This document shows positions 26,401-38,400 of a DNA stretch of 64,000 nt, piece after piece. This DNA is from Myrica gale (Eukaryota > Streptophyta > Magnoliopsida > Fagales > Myricaceae), in NCBI GenBank assembly GCA_963930655.1, contig OZ005608.1, forward strand, positions 6,882,001-6,946,000. The letters are read 5' to 3'. The first letter of the stretch is position 1; every line of letters begins with the position of its first letter. The notes beneath the pieces were generated by a model, which made no database searches, was not told where the DNA came from, and saw nothing but the letters and a program-made list of their open reading frames with translations. The position numbers and the translations under genes are program-made.

Positions 26401-29400
26401 CTTTCTGTGTCAAGCTTCTTCCGGTATCTGGAGCTGTCACCAGAACATGCCCATTCCTCTTCACAGGAGCTCGACGACCCTTTCTGTGTCAAGCTTCTTC
26501 CGGTATCTGGAGCTGTCACCAGAACATGCCCATTCCTCTTCACAGCTCAGGTCGAGCTCCTGCCAGAGGGTCTGCATCTCCATGAAGAACTCGGTGACGT
26601 CCCTCTCTCCCTGCTTCATCTGCCACAGTCGAGTCTTGAGATCAAAGATCTGAGAGAAATCTTCAGCATCTGAGTACGTCTCCCTTACGGCATCCCAGAC
26701 GTCCTTCGTCGTCGGTAAGAAGAGATATGTTTTAACGATGGAGGATTTCATGGAGTTCACCAGCCATGCAATCACCATCGAATTTTCTGACCGCCACTTT
26801 TGGAGGTCGGCAGTGTTAGTCGACGGTGGTTGCTTGGTTTCGCCAGTGAGGTACCCCAATTTCCCTTTTCCATCGATGACAAGTTTGATGGATTGAGCCC
26901 ACTCACGGAAATTTTTTCCATGAAACTTTTCCACCATGAGCTGGAAGGACGAGTTGTCAAGTCCATTGGAGCTCATGGTGGGCAGCAATGGTGTTTTCGG
27001 AGTGGAGGTGTGTGAGAGGACCGGTCCTTCGCTGTCAATGGTGGATTCAGACATTGACAACTAAGATTCCGGAACCTGCCTCTGATACCATGAAGAAAGA
27101 AAGAAATCTCTGTATATTACTTCGATGATTAATTTGTACAGGTATGAGTCTCTATTTATAACCTCATAGAGAATCATATACATAAGGAAACAATCAAATA
27201 ATCAGCCTAAATAAAGCACCGAATATTTCCTTTCTTAATTTCCCCATGTAATCAGGGATATTATGTTCCTTCCATAATATTGAGATTTGCCATATCACCC
27301 GTGATTGCTATATCCTTGATACTTGGGATTTCTACAATCCCCCTGCCTCAAACCACGAGAACTACCAAAAAAGCCTTCAGGAAAGCCATTCACCAGCACT
27401 GAAAACTTAACCGAGGAAAAACAAAAATAGATCCACCTACACCACTTCTCTCCAAACCTACATCACCGAAGAAGGTACATCAAAAAATCCCAATTCACAT
27501 GGTCGTAAGCTTTGTGGATGTCCAGCTTACACAACATGCCCGACTTATCTAAACTCAACTGAGAGTAGATACACTCATTCGCAATCAACACCGAATCCAG
27601 AATCTGCCTACCACGAATGAAGGCATTTTGAGCTGGAGATATAATTTTATCCAACACTGCCTTCAACCGGTTAGCCAACACCTTAGCAAGAATTTTATAG
27701 ATTCCCCCCACCAGACTGATAGGACGGAAATCTTTCAACTCAACCGCACCCGGCTTCTTTGGGATGTGAATATAGTTTCATTGAGAAACGAACTTATATT
27801 TTGACTCACAAGCTGTGCAAATAATAAGCTAGACAGTTTTTGAAAATACCGATCACTCGTTTCTAAACATTTGTAATACTCAAACAAATCACCAGACAGG
27901 TATTGAGTGCATTGAAATAAAAGCAACCATAGCAATCATAACTATGTAGTCTAGTCTCATAAACCTCATCAAAGGCAAAGCCACATGAAAATGTATTCAC
28001 TCACCCGAAGAGCTTGTGAAGTCATATCAACTGTTTCAACAGAATCATCCATCAGGTACTTCTTCAGAAGCCTCAAAATTGCAATCGAAAGCTCTTCAGA
28101 TACACCAGTAACCAAATTGATTTCTGTAGTAGAGACGTGACCAATATCATGGCAAACGTGAATGTTACTTGTCTCTCCAGGCAAATGGAAAACAACACAA
28201 TGTGGATCCCCAATACCAACCTGCAGTCACAAGAGACAGAGAATGTCTCAGACCCAATTCTATGAAACCTACAATGCTAGATACAAAGAAAAACAATCTA
28301 ATGCTGATACCCGAGAAATCAGATCGGACACTAATGCTCTAACACTATTGGTGTCATCTGAGCCACATGCACGGACAAGCGTCCAGACCGCACGAACAAT
28401 CTCATGGTCACCATGCCAATATCTATTTGTCACAAGATCTTCGGCATCCCTTCTGCTCCAACACGTTTCATCCTTGACTAACTTCTTGTGCAGTGCTTGG
28501 AGACTGAAAGAATATACCAAGTGCGCAAAGCAGATTGGCACACCCCCACGAGCCACAGTAGATTTCAAGTCACAACAAACAAAACAAGAATATTGCAAAT
28601 TGAACCATTCCTATAATAATCAATTTAAAAACATGCCAACTTTCCAGTGTTTTATCCAAATTTAATTTTTCAATTCTATTCTTTTTTTATCTAACCATTT
28701 TATGCAACATGAGTATGTAACCTCAGATTTCTAGAACTTCATAACTAGAGACAAGAAAAGAAGAATGGAAAATCACCTCCACAAAAGTAATCTGGGTGGA
28801 AGGTAGGAAGATCTCCTCACAAACTGAAAAGGGGCCATGTACAAGAGGAAAACAGTGACACCAAGATGTGAAGAATATCTAAGTGACTTAAAGAGCAATG
28901 TAAACCATCCAAAAGTTGAAAATATTCTACCTTCAATAAGTGGTCTCTTGGAGAGTAGGCTTGGCACAGTTTCTGATGAAACTGTCGTATGCCATCAAAG
29001 ATATCTATTTCAGGGAAGGGTTCCAATTCCTGCCATAAGAAACTGCCAATTTTAAGAAACAATGTTTCCACCAGATTGATTATACACTTCATTATGAACG
29101 AATAAAATCTACTCCTACGGATTTGGAATGACATACTCTGATATAATCATAAAGAGCTGGATCAGAATCCACAGTTAGCTGGAGTAGCAATGATAGAACT
29201 TGCGATGATCTAGTGCCAGATTGTTCTCCATTAGCTCCAGAGGGAATGCAACAAGCCACCAACTTTGATACCAAAAACTGCAACAAAAAATCAGACGAGG
29301 GCAGGGCATGTTTAGGAAATAAAGGTGAAATAGACAAGAATTGATGATTTGACAAAAAACAAACCTGAAGTTGTTCACCTAGCACGCTGATAATTTCTTT

Positions 29401-32400
29401 GGAGGGGTTACTTTTATAAGTCCTAAGCAATGCGGAGATGATACGACAACATTGATCTTGTAAAGCATGACAGCCAATGAATTGCCCAATCAGGTTGAAA
29501 AGATAACTGCACAAATTCAACATTAGACAATCGGAACGAGAAATCACACAACTCCAGCATATAAAAGGTCTTCTATAACATGAAAGCTAATAAACAACAA
29601 AACCCAAGGGGGCAGGGGAGGAAGGTAGGTAAAAAGGACTCCTTAAACATATGATTTTACTCGTGAGAAAGTAACTTGGAGAGGTAAGCTTCTTCAAATA
29701 AGGAAAAAGGAATAAGGGAGATGTATAGAGTAACTGCAAAAGATCAGAGAGAAGAGAGGGCAATTAAATATGCCAAGGACATCAGTCCTGATCTATGGGT
29801 GGCATAGCAATTACAATAACATCTTTTGAAACCTAAAGATAAAGCTATACGTTGTAAATCTACCACTATCCCAAAAGCTTAAGCGGATAGGAAAGGATAA
29901 ATTTTATTATTTAAATTATATTCTCTAACATTTCCCCTCACGTTTGAGCCAAATTCTCGTTTAATTGAAAGACCAAACACATACAATATTTAATTGAATT
30001 TGGGGTGAAGTGCGAAATCAGGTCTTGAACTCAAGACCTTGTCTCTAATACCATGTGAATCTACCACTTATCACAAAAGCTCCCTTTATATGTGAGTCAG
30101 ACTCTCCTTTAATTGAGAGGCCAAACACGTGCAATATTTAATTGAAATTGGGGTGAAGTATGGAGTCAGGTCTCGAACTCAGGACCTTGGCTTTGATACC
30201 ATGTGAATCTACCATTGATTCCAAAAGCTTAAACTGATAAGAAGAGATAGCTTTTATTATTTAAATTATATTTTCTAACACTCCCTTTTAAGTGTGGGTC
30301 GAACTCTCCTTTAATTGAGAGGCCAAACACGTGCAATATTTAATTGAATTTTGGGCGAAGTGCGGAGTCAGGTCTGGAACTCAGGAACCTGGCTATGATA
30401 CCATATGAATCTACCAATTATTTCAAAAAAAAAAATTTGATAAATAAGTCAATCTCATTAGAAAAGTGAAAACAATACAAAGACTATACCGCAACCACTA
30501 TTCTAAACAAGCAAGAAAACTAACGAAATCAAGAAAATCAAGAAAGGGGCAACCAAGCACCGAGTTCACCCAAGAAAACAGTAAAGACAGCAAAACACCC
30601 TACCACCTATCCAAGGACAAAGAACAATCCTCAAATTATCTATTATTACGCTCACGCCAAAGACACCACCAGATACAATGTGGAATCATTCTCCAAATAG
30701 CCTTTGCAAAAGGGTTTCTAAAGCTTCTTTGCCAACACCTCAGCACATCTTCCACCTTTTCTGGCATAACCCATTGAAGATTCAGAATTTTGAGCACATG
30801 GAACCGTAATCTACTCGCATAAGGACAATGCAACAAGACATGATCAACTGATTCCTCACCACAACGGTATAAGAAACACCAATCAGCAATGATCAACCCC
30901 CTTCTACGGAGATTATCAATAGTTAAGACTCCTACCATGAGAAGCCTCCCACACAAAGAAAGAAACTCTCATAGGGCATAAAGACCGCCATACACCCTTC
31001 CAAGGGAAAGAGGGACCAGCCCTTCCTCTAAGCAAACCATACATCGATTTAACAGAAAATACCCCATCTTAGAACCCTTCCATACGATGACATCATCCTC
31101 CCCTCTTCTGAGAATAGTCTCGTACAACAAGGCAAAGAAAGCGTCAAAATCTTCCAACTCCCAGTCATTTGCAGCTCTAGAGAAAGGAACATTCCATACC
31201 ACATTACCACCATCATCTACCAGACAATCCGCCACCATAGCCTCCTTACCGAGATAACGAGAAAACCATAGGAACGGCAAGACTTAAGGGCTGATCACCG
31301 TACCAAGCATTATGCCAGAAACTAACAGTGCCCCCTTACCCACCTTGAACCGAATATGCTTACTGAAAGCTTCCCAACCTTTATTAATGTACCTCCACAA
31401 GCTGACCCCATAAGAGCCACGACCAGAGCTTGTATGCCAACCTCCCACCAAGGAACCACATTTTTCAGCTATTATTTGAATTATATTTTCTAACATACAC
31501 CACACAACATCTAAGAAGAGTTTTTTCAAAGGAAAATTCAGATGCTAGGGGCCCCAAGCACCACCTTCTCCTACTGTTCCACCTCCACCACCTCTTGATA
31601 GACACACACTACTTGGATAAATGTCTCGTAACGCAAAAGATAAGTCTTCCCATCGTAAACTTACTTAGAAGTGCTTGAAACAGCAGCTCTGTGCCCAAGA
31701 ATATTTACGAGCACTTCAATTCCAGCTAAGCGATGACTTCTGTGCCTATGATGAACTGCTGCTGCTATTTTATAATGCATTTCTACTATAAACTGCATGG
31801 TCAAAATAGTAGTTCACATAAAAAGATCTGGAATTCAAAATGCAATTATAAAGTTCCAGGGGACAAAAAGAAACACGTTATATTAAATTGTAATGCACCA
31901 TGAAAACTCTATCTGGGCGAAAAACATTAATCTTGTCAACAACGCCAGCAGTTGTAGGACTGTCCTCCCTGCATGAGCCCATTAAGAAATAAATATAATA
32001 AGATAGAAGCTCCAGAAGGAAAACAGATAAATCAAAGGGTGTGCGAGGCAAAGCACATTTCCACAAAACCATCAACAACTTTTTGAATCGCATGCACAAT
32101 TGTATCGCTGGAAAAGAAAGGGATCGGAGGATCTGATGCACACGAGGCAAGAGCAAGAATGTGGCTGACAATAGATACCTACAAAATCCAAAAAAGTATG
32201 ATGACACATTATAACCAAAAACTCTTCCATGAAGTTCACCTAACTCTGACAAAAATGTGAAGTAGATCTAAATGTTAGTCAGGTATAACAAATATTAGAA
32301 TAAACTAGGCATTGGAAAATGAAACTTTAGAACTAAAATTCACTTGACACTCATAAGTAGCACCCCCTAATACGTGAGATAACTAATTTCTCACTTTTGA

Positions 32401-35400
32401 AAAGAATACCAAATAGACACAAGGCTTCCTTTCTAGAACTTGGCATACTGATTCTGACTGACCTTATTCCTTCTAACATATTAGACAATTGATGAGCCAG
32501 AATGTTATTTGGAAGAGCCATGAGAATATGTGACGTGCCTTAAATCAGATTAACATTTTTCAGAGATCTTAAGCACTGATTTGTTTGGGTGCAACAAAAT
32601 TAAAAAAAAAATCACGATCACCTTTTCACGGACTCCAATATCTTTTCACAAACTCCAACAACTTTTTCACAAATCCTAAGAGAATCTACACTACTTCCAA
32701 TAAAAAAGATACAACAGAAAATTTTTCTGCCCACCCAAACACAGCATAGGATCATCAAACAACAGATAAAAAGGCGAACAGAAAAGGAAGAAAAAGAAAA
32801 GTGATGAATAATATATGGCAAACCATATATTTCTTTATAAGTTTATCTCGTTCATCCTCAGATATCTCAGCAAGATGCAAAATTGAACTCCGAAGCACAA
32901 CTGCTCCCTTTTCCCACCCAGATCTCTTACTGCAATGCAATGCCATACAAACGGCAAAGATAGGCACAAACTGATGTCTAACCATTACTGCCAACGGTTG
33001 AGAAGCAACCTGGTACAGAACTACTGTCAGATGCAAAGACAAATGTACAAGTTAATAAATTTACAAGACAGAAAAAGGAACCAGAGGACACAAAAATCAA
33101 CAAGCACTGCTAGTTTCATGTTCAGGGGGGGAATCTGCTCAGCAACATAGCTTTTTTTAAATATGACATTGCACATTTTTTAACAAAGTACAAATTATTA
33201 CAAGTTCAAAGTGGAGGCTCCCATACTTCATTACAAACATGATGCACTATTACAAATTGCCAATACCTTAGCGACCCAGCTTAGGTTGGAGCAATCTCCG
33301 TGTAGAACCAGAGCTGGAAGAAGCCAATGGCAACAATATTGGATGAAATAACTCGGCTCAGTGTCCGAGACAAAAAGTTGACGTATCTACAAAGAACAGT
33401 TGCAACATGGTCAGATGAACATAAAAACAGATAAGAAAGAATGATATTGAAAAAAAATACTTGAATTATCAAAGACGCAACATTAGACAGGTAAAAATGA
33501 AAGGTCAATATACATTGGAGTTAAGCAACTAGCATCACATCCACATATATGGAACTACAAATAAACAAGACATATAATATCATTTTTCACTTCCAACGAT
33601 AATCTTTTTTTTTTTTTGATAAGTAACTTCCAACGATAATCTTAGCATCCCACATAATTGTTATGTAGACTAACACTATCATTGTCTAGCACATATTATC
33701 TCATATCAAATGACACGACCTCCAATGAAACCACCAAAACAGGTCAAATAGATAACGACTCACTACTTGTCTCAAAATAATATCAAATAATTAAGATAAT
33801 ATACTCTGCGAAAAACCCCAACATCAAATATTTCCCACTATGAACACCTCTCTATTTCCTCCTCCTTCCAAATTGTATTGAATTGGCAGATATACATCAT
33901 ATACTGGAACTTATCTTTAACTTGGAAAAATAACATTGCAGTGTTGCAGTGTGATCAGAGTCAGAAACTGGAAAATTAATAATGCCACCAACACGATATG
34001 AACTTGGTATATAGAAGGGATGGAGCACAAGGCATGTTGCACCAACTCAGGAACAAAAATCTACAGTTTTGGGATACAAGTATCCCAAGAAAACAATCTG
34101 AGATTAGTCAATTTTTCAAAAAGAAGATCCAAAACATGGGTTAGCTTGAATGTTGGAATCAAGCATTCTTCGAACTTAAAAATTCATGCCTCTCACCAAG
34201 CATATACTTTTATCTCTTGAATTTCATTACTAGAATCAATTTTTTTTTAGAGTTCATTTATTTGGTCCAGCATCATATCCTCTCCCTCTCTGTCTCTCTA
34301 ACCTAACCTCTCCCCTTCCCCATCTTTCTACAAAAACAAAAAAAGCTACTCAAGCTTTAAATCAATGTGTTTGAAGGCATCTTATTGGTTTTAATATGCA
34401 TGCTCCTCACTTCATGTTCAAAAAACAATGTTTTCTTTGTAACTCACTGCCCACAGCTCAAGTGACACCATCATTAGTCCCACCATGACTAGTCACTCAC
34501 AAACAAGTCAATGTCAAACAGTCCAGCAGTGTGCAGCCAGATTGCTTTGATCTGTATGGCACCCCACCTTATATTCAACAATTGTATGAATTAATAATTA
34601 ATGACAACGGATTATACTTTTACTCACACCGTGTAAGATAAATGTGAAACAATAAAAAATTTCATACTCAATGGAGCAGACAAGTCACAATATCCTAGTC
34701 TCTCTCCTCAACTGCTATGTTAAACTGTGGACACAAATAGGCCCAACAAATTTGGTGACCATAGTGTTCACAGCAGCTTCTTTTCGACCATGTCAGTCAA
34801 CAAAATAAAGTGTGAATTCTTTTTTTTTATATAAGTAAGACAGTTTTATAAGAAAAAGCGAAAACAGTTCAAAGGACTATACCGAAGGCGCTTAGTACAA
34901 GCAAGAAACAAAACTAAGGAAATCGTCAAAATCAACAAAAATGCCCCCTAAAACCGCATTAGCCCAACAATACAAGGAAAACAACATAAACCCTTGCAAT
35001 TTCACCAAAGACAAAGAAACATCTATTGTTTCGCTCCCTCCAAAGACAGCCACCAAACACACGACGAAATCATTCTCCAAATGGCCTTAGCAACCGGGTT
35101 AGAAAGCCTTCTATTCCAACTCCAAAGCGCATCCACCACTTTCTCCGGCATCACCCAATGAAAGTTCGTGATGCTAAAAACATGACTTCAAAGCCCGCGC
35201 CAAAGAACAATGAAGAAGCAAATGGTGAACCGACTCCCCATCACCCCGGCAAAGAAAGCACCAATCAACCATGTAGGCACCTTTTCTCCGAAGATTATCA
35301 ATCGTGAGAATTCTCCTATGCATAGCCTCCCAAACAAAGAAGGAAACCCTCAAAGGACATCGCGACCTCCACACCCCTTTCCAAGGAAGAGACACGTTAT

Positions 35401-38400
35401 TCCTCCTAGCAATGAAATTATACATGGACTTTACCGAAAAGACACCATTCCCGGAGCCAGGCCAAGACAACAGATCATCTTCCCCTCGCCGGATCACCAC
35501 ACGGTACAAGAGAGAATAAAAGGCAGAAAACTCATGTACCTCCCCATTGTTCGCAGATCTCACAAAGGGAACATTCCACACAACAATGCCATCCCTTTCC
35601 ACCAAACATTCCGCCACCATGGCCTCCTTGCACCGGGACAACGAAAACACAATAAAAAAGGCCAAAGACAAGGGTTGATCACCACACCACCACTCATGCC
35701 AAAAGTTGATCCTCAAGCCACTAACCACAGAGAACCTGATATGTGGAAGAAAATCGGCCCAACCCTTGCTAATGAAACGCCACAAGCTCACACCATGGGA
35801 CCCCCTGCTTGGGCGAGTACACCACTGGCCCCCTGTGCACCCATATTTTGCAGCAATGAAGACCCTCCAAAGTCTATCTCGCTCGTGAGCAAAACGCCAC
35901 AACCACTTGCACAAAAGAGCCCTATTGAACAACTCAAGACTTCAGAGCCTCAAACCCCCATTCGAGAATGGAGAACACACCAACTCCCACTTCACAAGAT
36001 GATATTTAGGCACACCCCCAACACTACCCCAAAGGAAGTCCCTCTGAAGCTTCTCCAACCGGTTAGCGACCACAACAGGGATAGGGAACAAGGAAAGGAA
36101 ATAGGTGGGGAGGTATGAGAGAGTAGACTTAATGAGAGTAAGCCTACCACCCTTAGAAAGATACATGTGTTGTCATCCCGCCAACTTGCGCTCCATCCGC
36201 TCAAGGATCTCATCCCAAATATGAACACTCTTAAAACGAGCACCCAACGGAAGCTCCAGATATGTCATCGGCAAAGAGGACACTCTACACTCCAAAATAC
36301 TCGCCAACTCCTGAACTGTAGCAACACCACCAATAGGAATAACCTCGGACTTAGACAAATTTATGCTAAGGCCCGAGACCGCATCGAAGCACAAAAGGAG
36401 GCATCTGAGACTCCGAAAATGACTCACCTCTGCCCCACATAGCACCAAGGTATCATCAGCAAAAAGCAAGTGAGAAATGCTCACACTTCCATCTCCGACC
36501 GCAAAACCCTCTAAATCGTCTTGCGCCACAACTTTCCCCATCATGCGGCTAAAGACTTCCATAACAATCACAAAAAGAAGTGGAGAAAGGGGGTCCCCTT
36601 GCCTTGAACCACGCGAGCTACTGAAAAAATCTTTCGGGCTGCCATTGACAATAACGGAAAACTTCACCGTCGAGAGACAAAATGAGATCCTACGACACCA
36701 TTTTTCACCGAAGTTGCATCGTCGAAGAAGGTATAAAAGAAACTTATAGTTCACATGATCGTATGCCTTCTGAACATCCAACTTACAAAGCATCCCTGGC
36801 ACTCCCGACCTCAACCTGGAGTCAATGCACTCATTGGCAATAAGCACTGAGTCCAAAATCTGTCTCCCTCGAACAAAAGCATTTTGAGAGGGGGAAATAA
36901 TTTTATCTAAAACAGACTTCAACATATTAGCTAACACCTGGGCTAGAATCTTATATGCACTCCCCACAAGACTAATGGGGATGAAACCTTTGAGCTCCAC
37001 CGCACCTGGCTTCTTGGGAATAAGGACAATGAAAGAGGAGTTCAAGCTCCGAACAAACTTCTCATCTCTCGCGAACTCATTAAATATCAGCATCACATCA
37101 TTCTTAACAAAGTCCCAACAAGCTTGAAAAAAGGCAAGGGAGAAGCCATCCGGGCCCGAGGCCTGTCTCCATTGAGACTACGCACCACATCAGTCACCTC
37201 CTCCACATCAAAGGGCCTTTCGATCCATTCAACATCCTCTCCCGTAATAGCATCAAACACAAGACCATCCACCGAAGGACGCCACTGAAAGGGCTCCTCA
37301 TATAATGAGGAATAATAATCCACAATCTCCGCAGCAATCCAATCAGGATCCTCCACCACTTCCCCCTCCACCTCCAAGCGAGAAATACAATTCGCTTTCC
37401 GGTTAGAATTAGCGATACGATGAAAGAACTTAGTACAAAGATCACCCTCCTTCAGCCACAAAGCCCTGGACTTCTAGCTCCAACTAATCTCCTCCAATAA
37501 AGTCATTTTCTAACTCCCTAGCGACCTCCAACCTTCTAACCTGACTGTCGCGCAACAGAGCCACATTCCGAACACTCAAATTTCCAAAAACATCCCGATT
37601 CCACTCGACAAGTTTGTGTTTCAGTGCCTTCAGCTTAGAGTGAAGCACAAAACTTGGTGAGCCCCCAAAGTCAAAACCAAGCCACCACTCCTTGACCAAC
37701 TCTACAAACCCGTCCACCCTAAGCTACATATTTTCAAAGCGGAACGGCTTCTTACTACCCCCAAACCTACCACTTTCCAACAAAATTGGGAAATGATCCG
37801 AAAACAAACGAGGCAGCCGTCTCTGAATAAGCTCCGGGTACGACAACTCCCAAGCCAGACAAACAAGGAAGCGGTCAATCCTCGACCAAGACGAAGCAGA
37901 TCTACCACTGGACCAAGTGAACAAACCACCAACCAACTCAAGGTCCAACAACCCAAGATCGGACACGAACTCCGAAAAATCCACCATGACACTCCTTGAG
38001 CCCCTGCCACCCGATCGCTCACTAGGAAAGCGAGTCACATTAAAATCCCCCCGAATACACCATGGTAAATTCCACCAACTATGAACACCCACCAACTCAT
38101 CCCATAAGATCTTCCTACTAAAAGCATCATTAGGGCCATAAACTCTCGAAAAGAGCCACTGGATACCATCCTCCACATTTCTAAAGCTCAACGAAACAGA
38201 AAAGGGCCCCACACAAGACTCAATCAACTCCAACGAACGAGAATCCCAAAGACACAATACCACCCGATGCACCTACAGCGTCGAGACAACACCATTGAAC
38301 ATGAGACCCACCCCATAACCATCGCACCATGGCATGAGACACCTCCACGACCTTAGTTTCCTGAAGACAAACTAAATCACCCTTCCACCCTCTTAAAAGA

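Larger units (their letters stand above)
25656..27336 (-). mobile_element. Fold-back Copia derivative: LTR-gag fragment with 107-bp terminal inverted repeats
   Basis: Inserted in LINE B with a 5-bp target duplication atccc (25651-25655, 27337-27341), as made by LTR-retrotransposon integrases. On minus it contains a complete LTR (27336-27091, 246 bp, TG...CA), a primer-binding site TGGTATCAGAGGC directly after it, gag, the start of protease, and then, instead of pol and a 3' LTR, an inverted copy of the first 107 bases of the LTR (25656-25762). By eye the two 107-bp arms are identical. Both ends are therefore the same U3 terminus (TGTAGAAATC). The junction with gag/protease lies in a short similar stretch, TATTTTCTTTCTTA against TATTTCCTTTCTTA. 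Confidence 0.9.
23861..27767 (-). mobile_element. LINE copy B, 5'-truncated, 14-bp target duplication, split by a Copia derivative
   Basis: The minus-strand LINE is flanked by exact copies of gaatatagtttcat (23847-23860 and 27768-27781), a clean target-site duplication. It begins at the [20 protein letters not shown] motif of RT (27760) and ends at poly T, 23861. Blocks: 27767-27342 (RT fingers, [16 protein letters not shown]), then 25650-23861 ([74 protein letters not shown]). The FADD motif has lost a residue ([12 protein letters not shown]), so RT was defective. Several frameshifts. Confidence 0.92.

Noticed and set aside
25656-27336. Cut-and-paste DNA transposon with terminal inverted repeats
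   Set aside because: The content is LTR, primer site and gag; the 5-bp duplication and TG...CA ends fit a retrotransposon integrase, not a transposase.
29853-30425. CRISPR-like spaced repeats
   Set aside because: The repeating unit is a TRIM LTR plus internal region with a tRNA-Met primer site, in a plant intron.
35210-36118. 302-codon plus-strand open frame
   Set aside because: Antisense shadow of LINE D ORF2; no motif of its own.
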